Of a DNA stretch of 64,000 nt, positions 15,846-24,071 are shown piece by piece. The position numbers were made by a program, and so were the translations under genes. Source of the DNA: Collinsella aerofaciens (GTDB taxonomy: Bacteria; Actinomycetota; Coriobacteriia; Coriobacteriales; Coriobacteriaceae); NCBI GenBank assembly GCA_021639365.1, contig JAJXHK010000008.1, forward strand, positions 3,432 to 67,431. The letters run 5' to 3'. The notes under the pieces are model-generated. The model searched no databases. It was not told the DNA's origin and worked only from the letters and a program-made list of their open reading frames with translations. How positions within the stretch are numbered: the first letter of the stretch is position 1; every line of letters starts with the position of its first letter.

Positions 15846-16850
15846 ATGTCTAAGAATCTATCTATTCGCGATATTGCTGAGATGGCTGGGGTGTCTGTTG
15901 CCACGGTTTCGCGCGTTATTAATAACAACGGGCGCTTTTCGGAGGAGACTCGGAAGCGCGTACAGAAGGTTATTGATGAGAACGGTTACGTCACCAATAT
16001 GGCCGCGCGTAGTCTTCGTAGCTCCAAATCGGGCAACATCGGGCTGATCTTGCCCGATATCTCCAATGACTTTTTCTCCACCCTCGCCTATCACACCGAG
16101 CGCGAGCTCCAGTCGCACGGCTACTCCGTTTTTGTCTGTAATACCGGCAACGATCCCGCACGCGAGCAGGCATACTTCAAGACGCTCACCAGCAAACTGG
16201 TCGACGGCATCATCTGTATCAGCGGCCTTCACGCCCTCGACGGCGATATCGTCCCCAAGAATCTGCCCATTGTCTGCGTCGACCGCAATCCAGAAAACGC
16301 ACTCGATATCCCCGTCATCAAATCGGACGAAGTTGCCGGCATGAGAGCGGCAACCCAAGAGCTCATCGACCGCGGCTGCCGTCGCATTATTTACATCGCA
16401 AACTATACCGCAGAGTATAAAGGCAATCGCCGCGAGCTTGGCTATCTGGATGCCCTCAAAGAAAATGGGATCCAAGTCGGCAGCAATCTCATCCTCACCA
16501 TTACCGGCAAAAAGCCCAGCATGTACGAAACCGAAGACCTCATCTCTGACCTCATCCAACAAGGCGTCGAATTCGACGGCATCGCCGCGTCGAGCGATCA
16601 TTCAGCTGCGGGAGCCCTGCGCGCGCTCTTAAACGCAGGCATCGATGTGCCGGGGCAGGTCAAGGTAACGGGTTTCGACGATTCGGTCTACTCGCGTCTG
16701 ACTACGCCGCAAATCACGACGGTCCACCGTTTTCCCGAGCAGATGGCAAAAGCTGGATGCGACACCATACTCAAAATGCTTCGCGGAGACGCACCCGAGA
16801 AAGAGACCATCGTTCCCGTAAAGCTCATCAAACGCGAGTCTTCCCGCTAG
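15846..16850 (+). CDS. LacI family transcriptional regulator (near rpe-rpiB)
   Basis: A 334-residue repressor. Residues 4-50 are the LacI helix-turn-helix and hinge (IRDIAEMAGVSVATVSRVIN); the rest is the periplasmic-binding-protein-like effector domain, with GLILPDISNDFF and the dimer-surface region near TGFDDSVYSRLTTPQ. I use the ATG at 15846 because the HTH begins there and GAGGCGACC precedes it. It converges on the rpe-rpiB operon, whose upstream region has three LacI-type operators, so that operon is its most likely target. Its first codons favour T-ending triplets more than the rest of the gene. Confidence 0.9.
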   Translation: MSKNLSIRDIAEMAGVSVATVSRVINNNGRFSEETRKRVQKVIDENGYVTNMAARSLRSSKSGNIGLILPDISNDFFSTLAYHTERELQSHGYSVFVCNTGNDPAREQAYFKTLTSKLVDGIICISGLHALDGDIVPKNLPIVCVDRNPENALDIPVIKSDEVAGMRAATQELIDRGCRRIIYIANYTAEYKGNRRELGYLDALKENGIQVGSNLILTITGKKPSMYETEDLISDLIQQGVEFDGIAASSDHSAAGALRALLNAGIDVPGQVKVTGFDDSVYSRLTTPQITTVHRFPEQMAKAGCDTILKMLRGDAPEKETIVPVKLIKRESSR

Positions 16851-16935
16851 CCATTAACAATTCTATGCAAGCCAAAACAATATGTTTTTGAAAAAGCTAC
16901 CTTTAGCAGGCATTTTTAAGCATCGATCGCCACAT

Positions 16936-16971
16936 AAAAAGGGCCGCACGCCCAATGGACATGCGGCCCTT
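16936..16971 (-). terminator. Intrinsic terminator after rpiB copy 2
   Basis: A 10-bp stem AAGGGCCGCA / TGCGGCCCTT with a 13-base loop is followed by TTTTTATG on the minus strand. Confidence 0.85.
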
Positions 16972-17002
16972 CCCTACCTGCAATATGCGGTTGGCAAATC
17001 AG

Positions 17003-17470
17003 TTACTCGCCGTCAACGACAGCAAGCCCCTGAGTCTCCTTGATTTCACCAATCATATCGATGCGACGCTGATGACGCCCACCCTCAAACTCGGCATCGA
17101 GCCATTCGTCGACGATCATCTTGGCCAGCTCCTGGCCCACGACGCGGGCGCCGAAGGCGACGATATTGGTGTTGTTGTGCTCGCGGCTCAGCTTGGCGCT
17201 ATACGGCTCCGAGCAAACCACGGCGCGCACGCCCTGAACGCTGTTGGCGGCGAGCGAAATGCCCACGCCCGTACCGCAGATCAGCACGCCCAGATCGCAC
17301 TCCCCCGAAGCCACGGCCTTGCCCACCTTGTATCCGCTAATGGGATAGTCAAAGCGCTCGGTCGAGTCGGTACCGTAATTTACGACTTCATGACCCTTGC
17401 TCTCAAGATGCTCCTTAATGATGTTCTTGAGCTCAACGGCGACGTGATCGTTTCCGATTGCAATCTTCAT
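17003..17470 (-). CDS. rpiB: Ribose-5-phosphate isomerase B (copy 2)
   Basis: A 155-residue RpiB family isomerase, the same length as the copy at 9517-9984 and alike over its whole length. D8/H9 (GNDHVAVELK), Cys65 in LICGTGVGISLAANS and LSREHNNTNIVAFGARV are conserved. It begins 3 bases after the rpe stop, so both are one operon, converting ribose 5-phosphate to ribulose 5-phosphate and on to xylulose 5-phosphate. Operators upstream of rpe suggest control by the convergent LacI protein. A different substrate from copy 1 cannot be excluded. Confidence 0.9.
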   Translation of the reverse strand: MKIAIGNDHVAVELKNIIKEHLESKGHEVVNYGTDSTERFDYPISGYKVGKAVASGECDLGVLICGTGVGISLAANSVQGVRAVVCSEPYSAKLSREHNNTNIVAFGARVVGQELAKMIVDEWLDAEFEGGRHQRRIDMIGEIKETQGLAVVDGE

Positions 17471-17473
17471 GGT

Positions 17474-18127
17474 TTAGTAGTCCTTTCCCTCGCGGAGGTC
17501 CTGCAGGCACTCCGCATAGCCGATTTCCTTACCGAAGAGCGCGCTCGTGCCCAACACGAAGCCGTCGGCACCGGCGGCGGAAAGCTCGCGGACGACCTTG
17601 GGGCTGCACGCGCCGTCGATCATGAGCCTGAAGCCGTACTCGTCCTTGAGGGCGGCCAGGCGCTCGATCTTCTTGGTGGTAAAGTCGATGAACTTCTGCC
17701 CCGCAAAGCCGGGATTCACCGTCATGACCATGACGTAGTCGACGAGGTTCAGCATCTCCTCGATCGTCTCGATCGAGGTGTCGGGGTTGATGACCAGGCC
17801 GGCCGCGGCGCCGCGCTCCTTAATATGCGCAAGCGTCTTGACCACGTAGCGCTCGGACTCGGGGTGGATGTAGACGATATCGGCCCCGGCATCCAAGAAC
17901 AGGTCGACCTTAGCCGCGGGATTCTCGATCATCAGGTGCACGTCGATGGGCTTTTCCGTCGCGGCGCGGATGGCCTTAACGTCCATAACGCCCATGGTGA
18001 TGTTGGGCACAAAGGTGCCGTCCATAATGTCGCAATGGAAGATGTCGGTGCCGGCGGCGTCGAGCCTCTCGACCTCGTGGCGCAGATCGCCGTAGTCGGC
18101 ACACATCATGCTCGGGCAAAGCAGCAT
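17474..18127 (-). CDS. rpe: Ribulose-phosphate 3-epimerase
   Basis: A 217-residue TIM-barrel epimerase that interconverts ribulose 5-phosphate and xylulose 5-phosphate. The metal site is intact: His and Asp in IFHCDIMDG, His in DVHLMIENP and Asp in MIDGACS. The phosphate-binding loops TVNPGFAGQKFI and GFVLGTSALF are present. GAAAGGAATC precedes the ATG at 18125-18127. It is the first gene of a two-gene operon with rpiB. A related but distinct epimerase at 28980-29666 resembles AlsE; this one is closer to ordinary Rpe. Confidence 0.9.
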   Translation of the reverse strand: MLLCPSMMCADYGDLRHEVERLDAAGTDIFHCDIMDGTFVPNITMGVMDVKAIRAATEKPIDVHLMIENPAAKVDLFLDAGADIVYIHPESERYVVKTLAHIKERGAAAGLVINPDTSIETIEEMLNLVDYVMVMTVNPGFAGQKFIDFTTKKIERLAALKDEYGFRLMIDGACSPKVVRELSAAGADGFVLGTSALFGKEIGYAECLQDLREGKDY

Positions 18128-18186
18128 GTTCGATTCCTTTCGCGAGATGATGGGTAATCGTTATCGCATACTAAGATAGCAGTGTT

Positions 18187-18271
18187 TGAGTAAACGTATA
18201 CTCACATTGAACGCGACTTGAGTAAACGGTTGCGTAAGTAAGAGTAAATGGTATGAGTAAACGGTTTCTCA
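18187..18271 (-). promoter_or_regulatory. Three LacI-type operators upstream of rpe-rpiB
   Basis: TGAGTAAACGTATACTCA (18187-18204) and TGAGTAAACGGTTTCTCA (18254-18271) are near-perfect 18-bp palindromes with a central CG. TGAGTAAACGGTTGCGTA (18219-18236) shares the left half, and a further GAGTAAATGG half-site begins at 18242. They start 60 bases before rpe; a TAGTAT -10 candidate (around 18168-18173) puts the first site at the -35 region, a repression arrangement. Confidence 0.6.
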
Positions 18272-18326
18272 TACATTTACGCAGGGCATGTCCACTTTCC
18301 GCTTTCACGCGGGCGTATCCGAAAAT

Positions 18327-18500
18327 GCATCCCAAAATTACAGTCTGGAATGGGATCCAGTTTCCCAAAGGGACCATATACGGAAACCGCGTCCCACAAT
18401 TTCATTCAAAAACGGTCCCCAGTTTTCCAAACAGCCTGATACGTGAAACGGCATCCCAGTATGACAGCTCAAACCGGGATGTCGTTTCCGCGTTGATTCA
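18327..18500. repeat. Degenerate tandem repeat, period 62 bp
   Basis: Units begin at 18327, 18389 and 18451, each 62 bases apart, with GC(A/G)TCCCA at the start and CCAGTTT(T)CCCAAA in the middle of the first two; the third is partial. Within units GGGA/TCCC segments can pair. Period 62 is not a multiple of 3, so it is not a coding repeat. Confidence 0.6.
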
Positions 18501-18530
18501 ATTGGAGCCCGGAGTGCCCGTTTGCATTTT

Positions 18531-18584
18531 CATAAGATTCATAAATCTCATAAGATTGATAAATCTCATAAGATCGATAAACAA
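18531..18584. repeat. Tandem 18-bp repeat, three units
   Basis: CATAAGATTCATAAATCT, CATAAGATTGATAAATCT and CATAAGATCGATAAACAA follow each other directly beside the polA terminator. The sequence is AT-rich, unlike its surroundings. Confidence 0.8.
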
Positions 18585-18611
18585 AAGGGCCCAAGCATCG
18601 TGCTCGGGCCC
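18583..18611 (-). terminator. Intrinsic terminator after polA
   Basis: GGGCCCGAGC pairs with GCTTGGGCCC (18587-18611) on the minus strand and CTTTTGTTT follows. Confidence 0.85.
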
Positions 18612-18619
18612 AGTGGGGT

Positions 18620-21370
18620 CTATTTGGCGTCTGCCCAGGTCACGCCGGTGCTGGCTTCGGCGATGAGGGGGACGCGCAGGTCCACGACGTGCTCCATGAC
18701 GTCGCGGACCATGGCGGTGAGGCGCTCGACTTCGTCGACGGGGCACTCAAAGTCCAGTTCGTCGTGGACTTGCAGAATCATGTGGGCGGCAAAGCCCTCT
18801 TCTTCCAGACGGCGGCTTACGCGAGCCATGGCGATCTTGATGATGTCGGCCGCGGTTCCTTGCATGGGGTGGTTCATAGCCGTACGCTCGCCAAAGCCAC
18901 GGAGCTGCGGGTTTTTGGCCTTGAGCTCAGGGATGTGGCGGCGACGCCCGTACATGGTTTCGGCATAGCCTGTCTGCTTGGCGCGCGCCACCACGTTGTC
19001 CAGGAACGTACGCACGCCCGGGTAGGCTTCGTAGTAGCGGTCGATCATGTCACGCGCCTCGGCCATCGAGATATGCAGCGACTGCGACAGACCATAGGCC
19101 TGCTGGCCGTACACGATGCCAAAGTTCACGGCCTTGGCGCGACTGCGCAAATCGGGCGTCACCTCGGACACAGGCACGCCAAACACGCGCGCGGCCGTCT
19201 CGGCATGGAAGTCCTCGCCCTCGTTAAAGGCGCGCACCAGGTGCTCGTCGCCCGAAAGGTGGGCCAGCAGGCGCAGCTCGATCTGCGAGTAGTCCACCGC
19301 CAAAAAGAGACTGCCCTCGCCTGCCGAGAACGCCGTCTTGACGGTACGACCCAACTCCGAGCGCGTCGGGATGTTCTGCAGGTTGGGGTCGCTCGAAGAC
19401 AGGCGGCCCGTCGCCGTGATGGTCTGGTTGTACGTGGTGTGCACGCGACCGTCGCCGCGGCGCAACGGGCCCAGCGTGTCCAGATACGTCGACTTGATCT
19501 TGGACTTCTCGCGCCAATCCAAAATCAGGCGCACGATCTCGTGGTCGCGGGCAAGGTCGCTCAGCACCTTGGCGTTGGTCGAGTAATAACCGCGCTTGGT
19601 CTTCTTGAGGCCCTTGGTCGGAAGCCCCATCACATCAAAGAGCACATGCGACAGCTGCATGGGGCTACCGATGTTGAACGTCTCATCCCCGGCAAGGTTG
19701 CGAATCTCACGCTCGACCTCGGCGATCTGCGTCGCCAGGCCTTCGGACAGGTTGCGCAGACGGTCGGGGTCCACAAGCATACCCGCACGCTCCATCTTGG
19801 CGAGCACGGGCACGAGCGGCATCTCGATGCCGTCGAACACGTTGGCGGCGTTCTCGCGCGCCATGCGGTCGCGCAGCGGGGCCACCAGGGCCAGCGTCAG
19901 GGCAGCCGTGCGAGCAGCGGGTACGGGCGCGTCCTCGCCGGCACCTTCCGCGCCGCGGGCCGCAGGCAGTGACATCTGAAGATAGGTATCGGCCAGATAC
20001 GCCTCGTCAAACTCGGAGCGATCGGAATCCAGCAGGTAGGCGGCCACCACGGTATCGAAGATGCGTGTGGAATCGGCAGCGAGCGGATCCATAAGCTCGG
20101 GCTCAGCGGAATCGATAGGAGAAAGCTCGTGCAGCAGCGCCTTCATATCCGGGCTCGCCACGCGGCCCTCCATAAACAGGCGCGCGAGTACGCCGGCAAT
20201 CACGCCATGTGCAAAGTTGAACCCCTCTACCGCAACCGCAGCGGCGCTGTCGGCCTCCTCGAGCGCAAACAGGCCCTTGGAGGTCGCCAGCCACAGCGTG
20301 CGCGTCAGGCCAAAGAGTGCGCCCTCCTCCTTGTCGTCGTCCACCACGGCGGCGACCCACTCGCCGGCTTCAATCGCGCGGGAGACCTCAGCCGCAACGA
20401 CACCGAGTACCTCGGCATCGCCGGCGGCGGCACGCACCATCGCAGGCATCTCAAATGCACTGGCAGTAGCCACAGCCCCGCCCTCGCCGCCAATCAGCGC
20501 CAAGAAACGGTTCTGCATGGCCGTGATGCCGAGCGTGCCCAGCGCCGCGGAAACCTCGTCGGCAGAAAACGCCGGGAAGGACGTCGCGTCAAAGTCGAGC
20601 TCGACGGGCGCATCGGTGCGGATGGTCGCGACCTTGCGGCTCAGCAGCGCGTCGTCAATGTGCGCGCGCAGGTTCTCGCCCATCTTGCCTTTGACCTCGT
20701 CAGCATGCGCGATGACTTCGTCCAGGCTGCCGTACTGCGCAATGAGCGCGCTCGCTTTTTTGGGGCCGATGCCCGGCACACCGGGGATGTTGTCGGACGT
20801 ATCGCCCTTCAGGCCGTAAAAATCGGGCACGAGGGCCGGCGTGATGCCGTGATACAAATCGTCCACGCTCTCGGGCGTCATAATCGCCACATCGGACAGG
20901 CCCTTGCGGGTCGAGACCACGTTAACGTGCTCGGTCACGAGCTGGTACATATCGCGGTCGCCGGTCACCAGCAGCATGTCGCAGCCGGCTTTCTCGCCCA
21001 GGCGCGCCATGGTTCCCAGGATGTCATCGCCTTCCCAGCCCTCGGACTGCAGAATCGGCACGTTCAGCGCCTCGAGCAGCTCCTTGATCATGGGGAACTG
21101 CGCGTGAAGGTCGGGATCCATGGGCGGACGCTGCGCCTTGTACTGCGGCAGCATCTCCATACGCACGCGCGGCTTGCCTTTGTCAAACGCAACGACGACG
21201 CCATCAGGATTGAAGGCGTCGATCATCTTGAGAAACATATTCAAGAAGCCAAAGATCGCGTTGGTGGGGCGACCGTCCGGCGCATTCATGGTCGGTGGCA
21301 CGGCGTGGAAAGCACGGTGCATGAGCGAGTTGCCGTCGATAACGGCAAAGGTACGGCGCTTGTCAGACAT
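18620..21370 (-). CDS. polA: DNA polymerase I
   Basis: A 916-residue polymerase for gap filling and primer removal. Residues 1-310 form the 5'-nuclease domain (FAVIDGNSLMHRAFHA, GVPGIGPKKASALI). The C-terminal 420 residues are the family A polymerase with motif A DYSQIELRLL, motif B RSRAKAVNFGIVYGQ and motif C QVHDELDFE. The middle section corresponds to the 3'-5' exonuclease fold, but I see no DxE or other catalytic exonuclease motif, so proofreading is probably absent, as in several Gram-positive enzymes. GAGG precedes the ATG at 21368-21370; the longer frame has no ribosome site. Confidence 0.96.
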   Translation of the reverse strand: MSDKRRTFAVIDGNSLMHRAFHAVPPTMNAPDGRPTNAIFGFLNMFLKMIDAFNPDGVVVAFDKGKPRVRMEMLPQYKAQRPPMDPDLHAQFPMIKELLEALNVPILQSEGWEGDDILGTMARLGEKAGCDMLLVTGDRDMYQLVTEHVNVVSTRKGLSDVAIMTPESVDDLYHGITPALVPDFYGLKGDTSDNIPGVPGIGPKKASALIAQYGSLDEVIAHADEVKGKMGENLRAHIDDALLSRKVATIRTDAPVELDFDATSFPAFSADEVSAALGTLGITAMQNRFLALIGGEGGAVATASAFEMPAMVRAAAGDAEVLGVVAAEVSRAIEAGEWVAAVVDDDKEEGALFGLTRTLWLATSKGLFALEEADSAAAVAVEGFNFAHGVIAGVLARLFMEGRVASPDMKALLHELSPIDSAEPELMDPLAADSTRIFDTVVAAYLLDSDRSEFDEAYLADTYLQMSLPAARGAEGAGEDAPVPAARTAALTLALVAPLRDRMARENAANVFDGIEMPLVPVLAKMERAGMLVDPDRLRNLSEGLATQIAEVEREIRNLAGDETFNIGSPMQLSHVLFDVMGLPTKGLKKTKRGYYSTNAKVLSDLARDHEIVRLILDWREKSKIKSTYLDTLGPLRRGDGRVHTTYNQTITATGRLSSSDPNLQNIPTRSELGRTVKTAFSAGEGSLFLAVDYSQIELRLLAHLSGDEHLVRAFNEGEDFHAETAARVFGVPVSEVTPDLRSRAKAVNFGIVYGQQAYGLSQSLHISMAEARDMIDRYYEAYPGVRTFLDNVVARAKQTGYAETMYGRRRHIPELKAKNPQLRGFGERTAMNHPMQGTAADIIKIAMARVSRRLEEEGFAAHMILQVHDELDFECPVDEVERLTAMVRDVMEHVVDLRVPLIAEASTGVTWADAK

Positions 21371-21536
21371 ATTGAATACCTCGCTTTGGGCTGGGCACGG
21401 TTTGCTCACACCAGTTTACACGCTCCCCGCCCCGCGGCCACCGCACATCAAGCTCCCCCGCCGCCGCACGCCCGCGCGTGATACGATGGCTCACGGTACA
21501 TTCACCAGTACGATCGATCCGAAAGGAGCCTGCGTC

Positions 21537-22934
21537 ATGGAGCGTCCCTGCGCATGGAAAAAGTACACACCGCAGCAGATCGAGGAGCTCGAGGAGCTTT
21601 GCCGCGGCTATAAGCAGTTTTTGAGCGAGAATAAGACCGAGCGCCTGTGCGTCAAGGCCGGTATCAAGATGGCCGAGGAGGCGGGCTACGTCGACCTGGA
21701 GACCGTGATCGCCGAGGGCCGCGCGCTCAAGGCCGGCGACAAGGTCTACGCCGCCAACCACGGCAAGGACCTCATGCTCGTCAACCTGGGCTGCGCCCCG
21801 CTCGAGCAGGGCTTTAACATCCTGGGCGCCCACGTGGACTCGCCGCGCCTGGACCTTAAGCAGAACCCCGCCTTCGAGGCCGGCGACATGGCCTACCTCG
21901 ACACGCACTACTACGGCGGCGTCAAGAGCTATCACTGGGTCGCCTCGCCGCTCGCGCTCGTGGGCGTCATCTGCAAAAAGGACGGCACCACCGTCGACAT
22001 CAACATCGGCGACAAGGCCGATGACCCGGTCTTTACCATCTCCGACCTGCTGATTCACCTCTCCAGCGAGCAGATGGCCAAGCCCGCCAAGGACGCCGTC
22101 GACGCCGAGATCCTCGACGTGATCGTGGGCGGCCGCCCCGTCAAGTTTGACGAGGACGACAAGGATGCCCCCAAGGACCCCGTCAAGCAGATGTTCCTGG
22201 ACATCCTTAAAGAGCAGTACGACGTCGAGGAGGAGGACTTCCTCTCCGCCGAGATCGAGGTCGTGCCCGCCGGCCCCGCCCGCGACATGGGCCTCGACCG
22301 CTCCATGATCTTGGGCTATGGCCACGACGACCGCGTGTGCGCCTATCCGTCCATGCTTGCCCAGATCGATGTGGCCAGCGTTGAGCGCACGAGCATCACG
22401 CTCATCGTCGACAAGGAAGAGATTGGCTCCGTGGGCGCCACCGGCATGACGAGCCGCTTCTTCGAGAACACGGTCGCCGAGATCATGGCGCTTGCCGGCG
22501 AGGACAGCCCGCTGGTCCTGCGCCGCGCGCTCGCCCGCAGCCGTATGCTCTCCTCCGACGTGTCCGCCGGCTTTGACCCGGGCTACGCCAGCAAGTTCGA
22601 GACCAAGAACGCCGCCTTTATGGGTCGCGGCCTGTGCTTTAACAAATACACGGGCAGCCGCGGTAAGGGCGGTTCCAACGACGCCGACGCCGAGTACATG
22701 GCGCTCATCCGCGACATCATGGATAACGCCGGCGTGGACTTCCAGACCTGCGAGCTCGGTCGCGTCAACGCAGGTGGCGGCGGCACCATCGCCTACATCA
22801 TGGCCGAGTACGGCATGAACGTCATCGACTCCGGCGTGGCAGTCCTGTCCATGCACGCCCTGTGGGAGGTCGCCAACAAGGCCGACATCTACGAGGCCTA
22901 TCGCGGCTACAAGGCCTTCCTCGAGCGCGCCTAA
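21537..22934 (+). CDS. M18 family zinc aminopeptidase
   Basis: A 465-residue cytoplasmic metallopeptidase of family M18 (aspartyl aminopeptidase-like). Zinc ligands are suggested by His and Asp in GAHVDSPRLDLK, Glu-Glu in DKEEIGS, the Asp in SSDVSAGFDPGY and the late His in LSMHALWE. It removes N-terminal residues from peptides. AAAGGAGCC ten bases upstream fixes the ATG at 21537; the open frame upstream overlaps polA and is not used. It diverges from polA. A palindromic repeat element separates it from yaaA. Confidence 0.92.
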   Translation: MERPCAWKKYTPQQIEELEELCRGYKQFLSENKTERLCVKAGIKMAEEAGYVDLETVIAEGRALKAGDKVYAANHGKDLMLVNLGCAPLEQGFNILGAHVDSPRLDLKQNPAFEAGDMAYLDTHYYGGVKSYHWVASPLALVGVICKKDGTTVDINIGDKADDPVFTISDLLIHLSSEQMAKPAKDAVDAEILDVIVGGRPVKFDEDDKDAPKDPVKQMFLDILKEQYDVEEEDFLSAEIEVVPAGPARDMGLDRSMILGYGHDDRVCAYPSMLAQIDVASVERTSITLIVDKEEIGSVGATGMTSRFFENTVAEIMALAGEDSPLVLRRALARSRMLSSDVSAGFDPGYASKFETKNAAFMGRGLCFNKYTGSRGKGGSNDADAEYMALIRDIMDNAGVDFQTCELGRVNAGGGGTIAYIMAEYGMNVIDSGVAVLSMHALWEVANKADIYEAYRGYKAFLERA

Positions 22935-22950
22935 TCAACCCCACCCATAA

Positions 22951-23015
22951 CTTGCGGTGAAATACGGACTAATCTGGCCCTTAATCAGCCTAAACAGACC
23001 GTATTCCACCGCAAC
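22951..23015. repeat. Palindromic element, copy 1
   Basis: The left arm CTTGCGGTGAAATACGG (from 22951) faces the right arm ending CCGTATTCCACCGCAAC at 23015. An inner GGC/GCC pair surrounds CCTTAATCA. It lies between two plus-strand genes and would be in the 5' leader of yaaA, ending about 10 bases before its ribosome site. Confidence 0.85.
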
Positions 23016-23038
23016 TTCTTTAGCGGGAGGAAGGTTCC

Positions 23039-23848
23039 ATGTTGCAAATCGTCATTTCCCCCGCCAAACAGATGCGGGCGGCTCAAGATGCTTTCGAAGT
23101 CCAGGGTATTCCGCCCTTTGTGCCCGAGACCGCCCGGCTGCATCAAGCGCTGTTGGACATTGAGCGAAGCGAAGGCGCCGGCGGCTTGCAAACCCTATGG
23201 AACGTGAGCGACAAGCTATTGGAGCCATGCCTCGACACCCTGCATGAGTTTGTGCCCGTTCTTGTGGACGACGATCTTTGCGACCCCGATATCGCCCGGC
23301 GTATCTCCCCTGCCGTCATGTCCTACCACGGCATTCAATACCAGAGCATGGCGCCCGAGGTCATGGATGCCGAGCAACTCGCCTGGCTACAGAACCATCT
23401 TTGGATTCTCTCCGGTCTGTACGGATGCATTCGTCCTTTCCATGCCGTTGAGCCGTATCGCCTGGAAATGGGAGCTAAGCTCGCCGTCGATGGTACCCGG
23501 GACCTCTACGCTTTTTGGGCAGACAAGCTTGCGTCGGTCATTGCGCCGACCGGCTCCAGCACTACGGTCGTCAACCTTGCCAGCGTGGAGTACGCCAAGG
23601 CTGTCCTGCCCCACCTCGCGGACGACGTCGCAACCGTCACATGTCTCTTTGGCGAAGGCGTCCGCAACGGCAAGCCTATCCAGCGCTCGACCGCCAGCAA
23701 AAAGGCACGCGGCTCCATGGTTCGTTGGATGGCAGAAAACAGGCTCCAGGACACCGACGAACTCACCGCATTCAACGTTGGCTACCGCTGCATCTCCGAG
23801 CTCTCAAGCCAAACCACCTTGGTCTTCATCAACGAGCAGGCCCTGTAG
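23039..23848 (+). CDS. yaaA: Peroxide stress protein YaaA
   Basis: A 269-residue protein of the YaaA/UPF0246 (DUF328) family. In Escherichia coli YaaA lowers free iron during peroxide stress and binds DNA in vitro. The family features are visible: ISPAKQMR at the start, YHGIQYQSM, LWILSGLYGCIRPFHAVEPYRLEMG and the late KKARGSMVRW. The length is normal. GGGAGGAAGG precedes the ATG at 23039. Palindromic elements of one family flank it on both sides (22951-23015 and 23875-23941). Confidence 0.92.
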   Translation: MLQIVISPAKQMRAAQDAFEVQGIPPFVPETARLHQALLDIERSEGAGGLQTLWNVSDKLLEPCLDTLHEFVPVLVDDDLCDPDIARRISPAVMSYHGIQYQSMAPEVMDAEQLAWLQNHLWILSGLYGCIRPFHAVEPYRLEMGAKLAVDGTRDLYAFWADKLASVIAPTGSSTTVVNLASVEYAKAVLPHLADDVATVTCLFGEGVRNGKPIQRSTASKKARGSMVRWMAENRLQDTDELTAFNVGYRCISELSSQTTLVFINEQAL

Positions 23849-23874
23849 CCCTCCACCATATCCAACCCCCTATC

Positions 23875-23941
23875 AGTTGCGGTGAAATACGGACTGATTA
23901 GGCCTTCTAACGGGCAAAACAGTCCATATATCACCGCAACT
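23875..23941. repeat. Palindromic element, copy 2
   Basis: AGTTGCGGTGAAATACGGACTG at the left pairs with CAGTCC.TATATCACCGCAACT at the right; an inner GCC/GGC hairpin encloses TTCTAAC. It has the same length and layout as the copies at 22951 and 30985 and follows the yaaA stop by 26 bases. Confidence 0.85.
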
Positions 23942-23945
23942 GAAA

Positions 23946-23982
23946 CAGGGGCGTCCTCTGAGAGGGCACCCCTGTCCGGTTT
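23946..23982. terminator. Terminator-like hairpin between yaaA and the transketolase genes
   Basis: CAGGGGCGTCCTCT pairs with AGAGGGCACCCCTG (23946-23974). CCGGTTTTATC follows on the plus strand and GTTTCAG on the minus strand, so it may serve both sides. Confidence 0.6.
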
Positions 23983-24071
23983 TATCTATGGTTGCCAAGA
24001 TTAAGCAGCTACCAAGTTGTATGAAGTTGTCGAGCACGCGATCGCCGAAGCGATGCTTTGGCTCGCTTGCC

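Noticed and set aside
18327..18584. CRISPR array
   Set aside because: The repeats are degenerate, directly adjacent without unique spacers, and no cas gene is nearby.
21363..22856. 497-codon minus-strand frame opposite the M18 peptidase
   Set aside because: His/Val/Gly-rich shadow of a gene with intact metal ligands.
22951..23015. Palindromic element read simply as a terminator
   Set aside because: The three copies keep a common length and paired changes, and only one has a good T-run; a plain terminator does not explain this.
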